Of a stretch of 18,512 bases of DNA, positions 7,771-15,020 are shown piece by piece. The translations under genes were made by a program, and so were the position numbers. How positions within the stretch are numbered: the stretch's first letter is position 1; each line of letters opens with the position of its first letter. This DNA is from UMGS1696 sp964623635 (GTDB lineage Bacteria; Bacillota; Clostridia; Oscillospirales; CAG-272): NCBI GenBank assembly GCA_964623635.1, contig CAZUUA010000039.1, forward strand, positions 1-18,512, read 5' to 3'. A model generated the notes under the pieces. That model did no database searches and was not told the DNA's origin. It saw only the letters and a list, made by a program, of their open reading frames with translations.

Positions 7771-8208
7771 TCACGCACCCGTATGTCCGAAGCCGCCGCT
7801 GCCTCGTTCGGTCTCGTCCAATGATTCTACTTCTGTGAAATCCGCACGCAAAATGGGCACCACCAGCAGTTGGGCAATGCGGTCACCGGGCTGGATGGTG
7901 ACAGGTTCGCTACCCAGATTCACCAGACCCACGCCGATCTCACCACGGTAGTCCGCATCGATCACGCCCACGCCATTGGACAGGGTCACGCCCTTTTTCA
8001 CCGCCAGTCCGCTTCTTGCCGTCAGCAGCAGTACGCAGTCTTCCCGTTCCGGCTGTGCGGCGATCCCGGTGGGCACCAGTGTTCGTGCGCCCGGTGCCAG
8101 GGTGATGGGTGTTTCGATGGCGGCATACAGGTCGGCCCCGGCTGCCAGCTCTGATTGATACGCCGGCAATACAGCATTGTCCCGCAGTTTTTGTATTTTG
8201 ATACGCAT
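7771..8208 (-). CDS. dut: dUTP diphosphatase (trimeric dUTPase)
   Basis: This 145-residue cytosolic enzyme hydrolyses dUTP to dUMP and diphosphate, preventing uracil incorporation and feeding dTMP synthesis. All five motifs are present: AGADLYA (23-29), ARSGLAV (64-70), NGVGVIDADYRGEI (78-91, with the catalytic Asp and substrate Tyr), GDRIAQLL (108-115) and RGSGGFGHTG (135-144). The GFGHTG form replaces the commoner GFGSTG. The start ATG 8208 has AGGAG at 6 nt and follows the U32 gene by 13 nt. Confidence 0.95.
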   Translation of the reverse strand: MRIKIQKLRDNAVLPAYQSELAAGADLYAAIETPITLAPGARTLVPTGIAAQPEREDCVLLLTARSGLAVKKGVTLSNGVGVIDADYRGEIGVGLVNLGSEPVTIQPGDRIAQLLVVPILRADFTEVESLDETERGSGGFGHTGA

Positions 8209-8221
8209 ACTATACTCCTAT

Positions 8222-10471
8222 TTATTTGATTCGGCGTCCCACACGGCGTACACCGGCCTTGGTATCCTGCAGCACCGACCGGATCTCGTCCACCGATTCG
8301 ATGGTGAAAAGGAACACACGATGGGTCAAAGACGGCAGCGTGGTCATTTTGTCGGCCATCCACAGGGGCAGGCTATTGTAGATCATGGTCTCGCCGTTTT
8401 TTGCCATCATGGGAAACGCACAGCCTGTTCGGTCGATGAGTCTGCCCTGGCAAGCACCACATTTGGCAGCCGCATCCATGTTCGCTATTCTGCCACCCAA
8501 ACCGCCGCAGGGGATGACCGGCTTCCTGGACTTGTCCCGAGGCTTATCTTGAACCTTGGGCTCAGCGGCCAGCACACAACGCTCCGTGTGCATCAGGGGA
8601 ATGTGACCGTACACGATGGCGCCGCCGGGCGTACCGTTTTCCGCAAGGGTACGCAGGTTTCCCAGCGACAGCTCCGGCGAAGCGGTCAATCGATCGGCGC
8701 CACGCTGGTACCACCAGTCCATGGCATCGCTGTTCCACAGATTCAGCCGGAAGGAGCCGGTGGCGTGGATGCCCTTCTGTTTGAGCAGCAGCAGTTGACC
8801 GGGACTGTGGAACTGCGCTTTTTTACAACCCACATCGGCCAGCGCATCCACCCATGCGGTCATCTTGGCGGTATCGAAGCACATGAGCGGCAGGTCGGCC
8901 CCCACCATCTCCGGCACTGCGCCTTCCTTTGCCCAGCGCAGATAATCGTTGACCGGCACATATACCGTTTCAAAGAAATCGGCCATGTCCTCGCACCACT
9001 GCCACCGGTCGGTCAATACGGCTATGGCAGGCGAACGATCTCCGGGGAATGCAGGAATGGCATCGGAACGGTGCTGGTACGGCGTGCCCTTTTGTGCCGT
9101 GTCACACGGATCGTACAGCAGCCGGGACGCACACACAGCCGTCTCCAACTGTTCTGCTGCAGCACGGCGCAGGGCATTCACCGCCGACATGGGCATCCAC
9201 AGTCCCTCGTCGATGTGGGTCTGCGGCATATCCTTTTCCCAACAAAATGGCGTACCACCCAGCTTGACCAGATTTTTCAGAACGCTTTCCCGTGTGACCG
9301 GATTGCCCGTTGCCAGCTGTGGCACGTCTCCGGTGGCGGTCACAGAGATACCGGTGGGCACATGGGTCATGGTCAGCGTAGCCGGTGCATCCTTTGTCAG
9401 AGTCCATATGCCGGTACATGGGTCGGCCCGATGGGACAGGTCGAATTTGGTGACGGTCTCTGTCTCCGTTTTCTCCTGCAGTTGCTCCTCCGTAGTGGGA
9501 CGGATCCCACCCATATTCCGGTAGGCGTGTACGTCCGCACTGGAACGGAAATACCCATCGGAAAAGCCGCCACGGGAAAACAGCGCATCCAGCTGCCGGA
9601 TCTCCTCCGGTGTGGCACAGCGTCCCTCGTCCAAAAGGGTACGGTAGATCCGGGTCACGCCGTACACATAGGGTGCCGGTTTTTGTCGTCCTTCGATCTT
9701 GAGCGACGCCACACCACTTCCGATCAGTGCCGGGATCTGTCCTGCCAGGCACATATCCTTCAGGCTCAGGGGATAATCGGCAGCATTCCGGGAGCCAACG
9801 TTGGGCAGGTGTTTTTTGTCCGGTGTCATATCGCCAAAGGTTTTCGTGCGTTCCAGACGATAGGCCATCCGGCAAGGCTGGGCACATTCGCCACGGTTGC
9901 CGCTTCTGCCGCCCATGACCCAGCTCATAAGACACTGCCCGGACACCGACACACAATACGCACCATGGAGAAACATTTCGATCTCCAACAGACTTTCCTG
10001 CACCAGCGCCGTCAGTTCCCGAAGCGAAATTTCCCGTGGCACCACCATCCGGGTAAAGCCGCAGTCCAACAATGCTTTGGCGTCGTCGGCACGCATGAGG
10101 GTCATTTGGGTACTGCCATGAAGATGGACGTCCGGGTAGTGGCTATGGAGCTGGGCAGCGATCCCCATGTCGGCAACGATAAACCCATCGGCTCCGGCGG
10201 CGACCAGCTTGTCTGCCAGGGTCAGCACGTCACGCATTTCGCTATCCCGGACCCGGGTATTGATGGTGATGTAGGAGCGCACGCCCCAGCGTCTGGTTTC
10301 CCGTATGGCATCGGTCAGCTCATCGTCGTCAAAGTTCCGGGCTCGCATCCGGTTGGAGAAGGCCGCACCGCCAAAATACACGGCATCGGCACCGGCAGAG
10401 AGCGCAGCCGTCAACGCTTCCGGTGAGCCGGCCGGAGACAATAGTTCCGGCAATCGTTGTTTTTGTTCCAT
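8222..10471 (-). CDS. U32 peptidase-family protein, RlhA/YdcP-like (DUF3656-containing)
   Basis: This 749-residue cytosolic protein has an N-terminal U32 barrel (about 8-280, starting LPELLSPAGSPEALTAAL). It also has the diagnostic MFLHGAYCVSVSGQCLMS block with Cys173 and Cys180, followed by Cys196 and Cys200 in GECAQPCR. These four Cys are the likely ligands of an iron-sulfur cluster. The middle region (about 300-500) fits a DUF3656-type insert. The C-terminus has a Cys pair (CGACQG) and LIDRTGCAFPMM/YNSLPLWMADK. Long U32 proteins of this type include E. coli RlhA (YdcP), which is needed for 5-hydroxycytidine in 23S rRNA; shorter ones (TrhP) act on tRNA. I infer an RNA hydroxylation role here rather than proteolysis. 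The SD before ATG 10471 is weak. dut follows 13 nt after its stop. Confidence 0.9.
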   Translation of the reverse strand: MEQKQRLPELLSPAGSPEALTAALSAGADAVYFGGAAFSNRMRARNFDDDELTDAIRETRRWGVRSYITINTRVRDSEMRDVLTLADKLVAAGADGFIVADMGIAAQLHSHYPDVHLHGSTQMTLMRADDAKALLDCGFTRMVVPREISLRELTALVQESLLEIEMFLHGAYCVSVSGQCLMSWVMGGRSGNRGECAQPCRMAYRLERTKTFGDMTPDKKHLPNVGSRNAADYPLSLKDMCLAGQIPALIGSGVASLKIEGRQKPAPYVYGVTRIYRTLLDEGRCATPEEIRQLDALFSRGGFSDGYFRSSADVHAYRNMGGIRPTTEEQLQEKTETETVTKFDLSHRADPCTGIWTLTKDAPATLTMTHVPTGISVTATGDVPQLATGNPVTRESVLKNLVKLGGTPFCWEKDMPQTHIDEGLWMPMSAVNALRRAAAEQLETAVCASRLLYDPCDTAQKGTPYQHRSDAIPAFPGDRSPAIAVLTDRWQWCEDMADFFETVYVPVNDYLRWAKEGAVPEMVGADLPLMCFDTAKMTAWVDALADVGCKKAQFHSPGQLLLLKQKGIHATGSFRLNLWNSDAMDWWYQRGADRLTASPELSLGNLRTLAENGTPGGAIVYGHIPLMHTERCVLAAEPKVQDKPRDKSRKPVIPCGGLGGRIANMDAAAKCGACQGRLIDRTGCAFPMMAKNGETMIYNSLPLWMADKMTTLPSLTHRVFLFTIESVDEIRSVLQDTKAGVRRVGRRIK

Positions 10472-10560
10472 TGTCTATGTACCCTTTTTTGTTGTAATTT
10501 CGTAATCCAAATCGCACGAAAGGAGATCCGGTCGCATTCGAGAAAGCTCCGCAAAGCTTT

Positions 10561-10740
10561 TTAAGGCGCCACCGCACAATTCTGATGATGCAGATGCGTC
10601 GGCAGATTTTTCGTCAGACAAAACAAATTCACCGCAGGCTTACACTCGTAAGGCAAGGTGGATTTGTGAAGTATGACGGGAAAGATGCAAGCAGATGTGC
10701 CATCAAGGCGTTAGCCGTGAATTGTGCGGTGGTGCCTTAA
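10561..10740. repeat. 180-bp palindromic (MITE-like) element
   Basis: Outer inverted repeats of 22 bp at 10561-10582 and 10719-10740 match with one mismatch (TTAAGGCGCCACCGC and its complement GCGGTGGTGCCTTAA). The interior is an imperfect palindrome as well, including ACAAATTCACC against GGTGGATTTGT, TAAG..CTTA and CGTCA..TGACG. The whole unit could fold into one long hairpin with a loop around CACTCG. Both ends are TTAA, which could be part of the repeat or a target-site duplication. A 50-codon plus-strand frame (ATG 10588, stop TAA at 10738-10740, no SD) runs through it. The remaining intergenic DNA, 10472-10560 and 10741-10921, shows no gene and no convincing promoter or terminator. Confidence 0.75.
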
Positions 10741-10921
10741 CAATTTTCCACTGTTAGTCACTGCAAAGCAAAGAATCGTTTCGTCTACAGCCATGGAGCG
10801 ATAAAAAGCATTAGTAGTAGTGGAGCGAGTTCACAGGAGCCACCAACCCTGTTCGCCACAGCCGATTTCCAAGTGCAAAAATACAGTTCATTCGGCACTT
10901 ACTTCTGATTCCTAACTTATC

Positions 10922-11446
10922 TCAACTATCCTCTTCGTTGCCCCGGAGCAGGGATTCGATGTACCGGATCTTTTCTTCCCGGGACATAACGCTGTCCTGT
11001 CCGGATTTTTTACTATCGAGATATTTTTCCAGTGTGCGGATCTTATCCTCCGCTTCCGAACCGCCGTTTTCCCGCAGGGTCTGGCTGAGCTTGGCAAACC
11101 CATCGTTGTCGGGTGTGGCGTTGGCCTCGGCGACCGGTGCAGACTGGTATTTTTCCAGCTCTTCCTTCATGTTCCGCATATTGACCTCGTACAGGGAAAG
11201 CTGTGCTTCCAGGTTGCGGACTCGTTTTTCAGCCTTCAGACGATCCCCGACCGAATCGATGGCACAGAGCAGCGCCGCATCCATCGTGGAGGTGCCGGAG
11301 CGAATGCCACCACGGAGGATCGCTTCCATTTTTTCGTTGACCTGTGCAGCAACGTTTTCCACAAAGGTGTCATCTTCGTCCGTCACCAGCATCAGATTCA
11401 CGCCGGCGATCTCGATACGGATCTTTCGTTTGGTATGTTGTTCCAT
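10922..11446 (-). CDS. zapA: Cell division protein ZapA (long form)
   Basis: This 174-residue protein starts with the ZapA fold segment RKIRIEIAGVNLMLVTDEDD (7-26), then VENVAAQVNEKMEAI (29-43), AALLCAIDSVGDRLKAE (57-73) and a coiled-coil stretch to about residue 100. ZapA crosslinks FtsZ filaments at the division site. The C-terminal 70 or so residues (acidic, low complexity, ending in a second helix KIRYIESLL) exceed the usual ZapA length of roughly 90-110. ATG 11446 has GGAG about 8 nt upstream; a GTG three codons earlier is the alternative. A zapA next to a U32 gene is a common Clostridia arrangement, to my recollection. Confidence 0.85.
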   Translation of the reverse strand: MEQHTKRKIRIEIAGVNLMLVTDEDDTFVENVAAQVNEKMEAILRGGIRSGTSTMDAALLCAIDSVGDRLKAEKRVRNLEAQLSLYEVNMRNMKEELEKYQSAPVAEANATPDNDGFAKLSQTLRENGGSEAEDKIRTLEKYLDSKKSGQDSVMSREEKIRYIESLLRGNEEDS

Positions 11447-11528
11447 ATAGTTCACTCCATTTTCTATGGATCTTTGGCAGAAGCTGTGTCCATTTCCAGC
11501 AAATGGGACACAAATCCCACTTTAATAT

Positions 11529-11548
11529 GCATATACTATAGTATACGC
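11529..11548. promoter_or_regulatory. Palindrome in the zapA / cell-wall hydrolase divergent region
   Basis: This is a 20-bp near-perfect palindrome, GCATATACTATAGTATACGC, with a perfect 14-bp core (TATACTATAGTATA) containing -10-like hexamers on both strands. It lies between two divergent genes and could be an operator or overlapping -10 elements. No good -35 is visible for either direction. Nearby, 11581-11599 is a second A/T hairpin (AAATTTTTT C AAAAAATTT). Confidence 0.4.
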
Positions 11549-11636
11549 TACTCCGGCGCAAAATGGTAGAGGGAAATTATAAATTTTTTCAAAAAATTTA
11601 CGAAATGTGCCTGTGCGCCACGAAAGGAACCTACTC

Positions 11637-12062
11637 ATGAAAAAAATCTATGTATCCGTGCTTTGTCTCTTCCTTTGTATCCCCATAGCCCTGCCAGCTC
11701 ATGCGACTGCCTATTCCCGTGAAACTACCGATAGGATCGCCCATGCCGTGGCGGCGGAATGTCCGGATGCATCCTTTGGGGTGCAGATCGCATTGTCGGC
11801 GGTGATCCTGCATCGGATGGAGCGGTATGGGCTCACGGCGGCGCAGGTGATCTGGTCGGCGGATTTTCTTGCCTGCACGGACACGGGGCGTATCGCACTG
11901 CCGCCGGAGGAGAAAATATTGGCACAAACCAAAGCGGCGGTGGAGTATGCCATAGCTGGACTGGACCCCACCGGTGGTGCACTGGGCTATGGCGGTGGGG
12001 ACACGGGACGGTCGCTGCGGTCGGTATGGTATGCGGATGGTGGATATTTGTTTGGGGAATAG
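11637..12062 (+). CDS. Secreted SleB-like cell wall hydrolase (small)
   Basis: This 141-residue protein has a Sec signal peptide (MKKIYVSVLCLFLCIPIALP, predicted cleavage after AHA at residue 23). The rest is a minimal Hydrolase_2/SleB-type domain. RIAHAVAAECPD (33-44) places Glu41 where the family has its catalytic Glu (A-x-A-E-A-R-G-E); IALSAVILHRM and GLDPTGGALGYG match the family blocks V-A-V-A-A-V-I-L-N-R and D-P-T-G-G-A-L-Y-Y. SleB-type enzymes are lytic transglycosylases acting on peptidoglycan, classically on spore cortex. No peptidoglycan-binding repeat is present. ATG 11637 has GAAAGGA at 7-8 nt; ten extra codons from a GTG upstream are rejected. It is the only plus-strand gene in the left half and ends in its own terminator. 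Confidence 0.75.
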   Translation: MKKIYVSVLCLFLCIPIALPAHATAYSRETTDRIAHAVAAECPDASFGVQIALSAVILHRMERYGLTAAQVIWSADFLACTDTGRIALPPEEKILAQTKAAVEYAIAGLDPTGGALGYGGGDTGRSLRSVWYADGGYLFGE

Positions 12063-12068
12063 AAAAAA

Positions 12069-12118
12069 GGCTGTCGCACTAAGGAAGAAATTTCGAAAAT
12101 GCAACAGCCTCATTTTTA
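12069..12118 (+). terminator. Intrinsic terminator after the cell wall hydrolase gene
   Basis: The stem GGCTGT-c-GCA (12069-12078) pairs with TGC-a-ACAGCC (12100-12109) and is followed by TCATTTTTAT. The preceding A-run means it may also work for transcripts arriving on the minus strand. Confidence 0.75.
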
Positions 12119-12138
12119 TAGCATAGTGTTTTTCTCTT

Positions 12139-12270
12139 TTTTTCTCCTTTAGCGAGGAGAAAAAGAAGCAAAAAGAGGAACTTTTTTGGATGTCCTGGGT
12201 ATTTCGACCTCTGCGGAGGTCGATGTGGGACTCTGTCCCCTCAACCCCTGCCAACTTTTGAACAAGTTGG
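12139..12270. repeat. Cluster of four intergenic hairpins (dispersed-repeat-like)
   Basis: Four consecutive inverted repeats fill the spacer. They are TTTTTCTCCT/AGGAGAAAAA (12139-12164), CGACCTC tgcg GAGGTCG (12205-12222), GGGAC tct GTCCC (12227-12239) and CCAACTT ttgaac AAGTTGG (12251-12270). The modular make-up resembles intergenic repeats I recall from gut Clostridia, but copy number elsewhere cannot be judged here. It lies between the converging ends of the hydrolase and lipoprotein genes, and the hairpins could help end minus-strand transcription. Confidence 0.6.
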
Positions 12271-12297
12271 ATCAAAACTTTTATACTTGCGACAGGT

Positions 12298-12990
12298 CTA
12301 TCTATTTCGCTCCAACATCATACGATACATATCGTCTAAGGTGTATTCTACAAGTGTTATGTCAAACAGAGTAGATTTATCGTATTTTGCAATTTCCGGT
12401 TTCTTTTCATAGGGTCGTTGTACAATCTTGAGTTTGGCAGTCACAATGGTCTTTTTCTCTGTCTGGTCAAAGGCTGTAGCCGTAAGCCAATACTCTCTGC
12501 CAGCCGGTTCGTCTCGCAGTTCGTTGTAAAATATTTCCAGTTCATGGGTATAAAGCCAGACGTGCCCGTAGACCGACCCAAAAGGATTGATGGCAAAATA
12601 GCCCTCGTTGTTCAGAGAATCCTCAAACCCAAAAGTACGCTTTTCCCATTCCGGGAAATTTTCCTGTGTAAACAGCTCCGCATTTTGTCCCCTGCTGATC
12701 TGCACGTCTTCGTTATCGGAAACAAGGGTACATGTACCGCCATTATAAGCAAAATACAGGTTGATATTATAAGTATCATCCGTACCGTACATACAACCGA
12801 TCTGCGTGGTCACGGTCTCCCCGATCTGCATTTCGTGCATGCGGGAGTTATCCGTATCTGCGTCGTATTCCAATACACCGATGGTCAGTGGTGTATATCG
12901 TGCCGGGTCTACCTCCAACTCGGTGGAGGTGCAAGAAGACATAAGGATTAACATCGTTAACAAAAATAATATTTTTTTCATAACCCTCAT
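12298..12990 (-). CDS. Orphan lipoprotein of unknown function
   Basis: This 230-residue protein is not recognised. The N-terminus (MRVMKKILFLLTMLILMSSC) is a lipoprotein signal with Cys20 after MSS, so it is probably membrane-anchored outside the cell. The mature part is acidic and aromatic-rich, with alternating segments (TYNINLYFAYNGG, GHVWLYTHELEIFYNEL, TIVTAKLKIVQRP) suggesting beta strands, possibly an Ig-like fold; this is inference. ATG 12990 and ATG 12981 are both possible starts and neither has a well-spaced SD. The DNA is visibly AT-richer than flanking genes. A strong promoter lies upstream across the scaffold gap, so it appears to be a single-gene unit. Confidence 0.7.
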   Translation of the reverse strand: MRVMKKILFLLTMLILMSSCTSTELEVDPARYTPLTIGVLEYDADTDNSRMHEMQIGETVTTQIGCMYGTDDTYNINLYFAYNGGTCTLVSDNEDVQISRGQNAELFTQENFPEWEKRTFGFEDSLNNEGYFAINPFGSVYGHVWLYTHELEIFYNELRDEPAGREYWLTATAFDQTEKKTIVTAKLKIVQRPYEKKPEIAKYDKSTLFDITLVEYTLDDMYRMMLERNR

Positions 12991-13020
12991 TTTCAGACGT
13001 GGGTGGCAGAATTATGCATC

Positions 13021-13075
13021 GCTTTGGAAATATAGCGCAAACAGCTTTCTCATCATGCCCTCTCACCTCATTTCT
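13021..13075. repeat. 55-bp sequence, left copy flanking the N gap
   Basis: This 55-base stretch is identical to 13176-13230 and abuts the gap exactly. It is probably one genomic sequence present at the ends of two overlapping contigs rather than a biological repeat. Confidence 0.9.
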
Positions 13076-13175
13076 NNNNNNNNNNNNNNNNNNNNNNNNN
13101 NNNNNNNNNNNNNNNNNNNNNNNNNNNNNNNNNNNNNNNNNNNNNNNNNNNNNNNNNNNNNNNNNNNNNNNNNNN
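13076..13175. other. Scaffold gap of exactly 100 N
   Basis: One hundred undetermined bases, the conventional placeholder length. It lies in the 5' leader region of the lipoprotein gene. Because its flanks are the same 55 bases, the true missing length may be zero. Confidence 0.98.
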
Positions 13176-13230
13176 GCTTTGGAAATATAGCGCAAACAGC
13201 TTTCTCATCATGCCCTCTCACCTCATTTCT
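13176..13230. repeat. 55-bp sequence, right copy flanking the N gap
   Basis: Exact copy of 13021-13075 beginning at the first base after the gap. If the two contig ends are merged, the region reads continuously from 13020 into 13176. The rest of the gene-free stretch up to 13408 holds the lipoprotein promoter and otherwise nothing recognised. Confidence 0.9.
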
Positions 13231-13276
13231 ATGGTCACTGACAGTTGTTTGTTTCTGCATATCTTCTGCTGGGTTC

Positions 13277-13305
13277 AGCATACCATATTCTCTTATGTTT
13301 GTCAA
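13277..13305 (-). promoter_or_regulatory. Sigma-A type promoter for the orphan lipoprotein gene
   Basis: On the minus strand, TTGACA (13300-13305), a 17-nt spacer and TATGCT (13277-13282). The -35 is perfect and the -10 is four or five of six. The predicted start near 13270 would give a leader of about 125 nt if the N gap is spurious, or about 280 nt if it is not. Confidence 0.75.
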
Positions 13306-13408
13306 CAACAAAATGCTATGGAAAATCATTGTCTATATTATGCACGTATATGCACGTTTATTTGTGCATTTACAACATTTTCATTTCATTCTTCGTAGCA
13401 GTTGCTTT

Positions 13409-14185
13409 TCAAGACCCCGTCGATTTATAATGCCGCAGTCCCACTTTCCAGAATATCCCACATGGCACCAGAAATACCCATGCGGCGATCGGGGTCAACG
13501 GATACCACCACTGCGCCCCTTGTCCGATGAGATATAGGAACGGATAATACTGCACCGCCGCCAACGGTACTACAAACGTAAAGAAGCGCAGGATCCGCTT
13601 GCCGTAGATGGACATGGGGTAGGAACCAAACTCTCTGCCGCCGTCGGTAAAGATGTTCATGAATTCCAGCCCTTCCGTGGTGAAAAAGCAAATGGATGCA
13701 TAAACCACAAACAGTCCTGAAAACAGCGCCACGCCGGAGAGTACCATGAAGCACAGAGTGAGAATTTTGTCCCACGTCCACATCACGCCGCTATTCGGAA
13801 TGGCATAGGCAAACACCAGCACCGCTTGGAAAAATCGTCCCATCCGAGACAACTCGATCTTCGTACACAGGGTCAAAAACACCTCGTTCCGGGGACGCAC
13901 CAAAATCCGGTCGAACTGCCCCTGAGATAGCACACCGGCAAAGGTGTCAAAGCCTCGAAAGAAACACTCTGCCAGAGAAAACGCCATCAGCATGACCCCA
14001 AAGCACAGCAGTACCTGCGCCGTGGTGTAGCCCGACAAAACGTGAAACCGATCCATCAGCACCAGAATGGATAGCAGTGCCGTAGCGGAGCCCACAAACT
14101 GCCCCAAGATCGTCAGCACAAAGGAGGTCTTGTACTGCATCTGGGTACGGAGATGGACGGACAAATAATGAAAATATAGCTTCAT
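13409..14185 (-). CDS. ABC-2 type transporter permease (ABC2_membrane_6 / DUF990-like), second subunit
   Basis: This 258-residue integral membrane protein has about six membrane segments (21-44, 57-76, 117-134, 140-166, 199-220, 230-247). The motif GQFDRILVRPRNEVF (89-103) before TM3 and REFGSYPMSIYG (184-195) before TM5 are typical of the ABC2_membrane_6 subfamily as I know it. The start ATG 14185 lies 4 nt past the preceding permease stop, with GGAGG at 8 nt. It forms the heterodimeric membrane part of the exporter encoded with its two upstream neighbours. The substrate is not deducible. I see no clear intrinsic terminator after it. Confidence 0.85.
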   Translation of the reverse strand: MKLYFHYLSVHLRTQMQYKTSFVLTILGQFVGSATALLSILVLMDRFHVLSGYTTAQVLLCFGVMLMAFSLAECFFRGFDTFAGVLSQGQFDRILVRPRNEVFLTLCTKIELSRMGRFFQAVLVFAYAIPNSGVMWTWDKILTLCFMVLSGVALFSGLFVVYASICFFTTEGLEFMNIFTDGGREFGSYPMSIYGKRILRFFTFVVPLAAVQYYPFLYLIGQGAQWWYPLTPIAAWVFLVPCGIFWKVGLRHYKSTGS

Positions 14186-14189
14186 CCCA

Positions 14190-15020
14190 TCAACCTCCCT
14201 GAATCACGGCACGCTTTAGCGCACGTTGTAACAGCAAGCTCCCCAAAAGCACCAGCACCACGAGCCAGAAGCATTGCAGTCCCATGCACCGCCAGATATT
14301 TGTCCCGGCGATGTGGCCGCAGTAGATCCGGAAGGGGTAGTTCAGCATGGCAGCAAAGGGTGTGTACTCCAACACCGCAGCAACACCGGCCGGCAGAAAC
14401 GGTAGCGGTACCAGGTTGCCACCGCAAAAATCCGTGACGGCATTGAACACCATCCGCACGCCCAAGGGTTGCATGGTGTAAAAGGTGAAGATATAGATGA
14501 ACATGACCAGCGCACAGGTCACAAGGGTACCAAACACCATGGTGACAAGGAAACCGGCCAGTCCTGCCACACCGGCCGGCGGCATCATGCCATAGGGAGC
14601 CGGTACCAAAGCCGCCACCAACAGCACCGGCAAAAACCGCAGTGCCGCATTGGCAGTCCGCACGGATAGGGTTTTGGTGAACCACAGGGCATACAGATTC
14701 AGCGGTCGGGTCAGCTCATAGGCGATATTCCCACCGGTGATATCGGACAAAATGGAAGCGTCGGTCTGCCAGCTATTGAACAAACTGAGAAAGGCCTGCC
14801 GCAGCCACATATAGGTAGCGACCTGCGCCATACCCATGGGAAAGGCATCCGGGTCCCCTTCCCAAAAGGCCTTGTACAGCAGCACCGTGAACAGTCCCCA
14901 GGCAAATTGGGTAGAAATGCCAGCCAGTGCCGCTGCCCGGTATTGGAGCCCTGCCGTGAACCGGATCCGGAAAAAGGTCATGTATTTTTGGAGAGAGCCC
15001 CATTTGGATGTCTTTGTCAT
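14190..15020 (-). CDS. ABC-2 type transporter permease, first subunit
   Basis: This 276-residue integral membrane protein is of the same family as its downstream partner. It has hydrophobic spans from about residue 26 on and the paired motif ITGGNIAYELTRPLNLY (94-110), which corresponds to GQFDRILVRPRN in the other subunit. The start ATG 15020 overlaps the ATPase stop as ATGA, so it is probably translationally coupled. Two different permeases with one ATPase imply a heterodimeric exporter. Confidence 0.85.
   Translation of the reverse strand: MTKTSKWGSLQKYMTFFRIRFTAGLQYRAAALAGISTQFAWGLFTVLLYKAFWEGDPDAFPMGMAQVATYMWLRQAFLSLFNSWQTDASILSDITGGNIAYELTRPLNLYALWFTKTLSVRTANAALRFLPVLLVAALVPAPYGMMPPAGVAGLAGFLVTMVFGTLVTCALVMFIYIFTFYTMQPLGVRMVFNAVTDFCGGNLVPLPFLPAGVAAVLEYTPFAAMLNYPFRIYCGHIAGTNIWRCMGLQCFWLVVLVLLGSLLLQRALKRAVIQGG

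Noticed and set aside
8177..10426. A plus-strand open frame of 749 codons opposite the U32 gene
   Set aside because: The minus frame has full U32 motifs including the four-Cys pattern. The plus frame has no recognisable domain and is His/Gly/Gln-rich, as expected for an antisense shadow in GC-rich coding DNA.
10540..10565. Terminator-like AAAGCT/AGCTTT hairpin with T-run on the plus strand
   Set aside because: The stem is only 6 bp, and no plus-strand gene ends there.
12186..12374. Small plus-strand frame over the hairpin cluster
   Set aside because: It consists of repeat hairpins plus antisense of the lipoprotein 3' end, with no SD and no domain.
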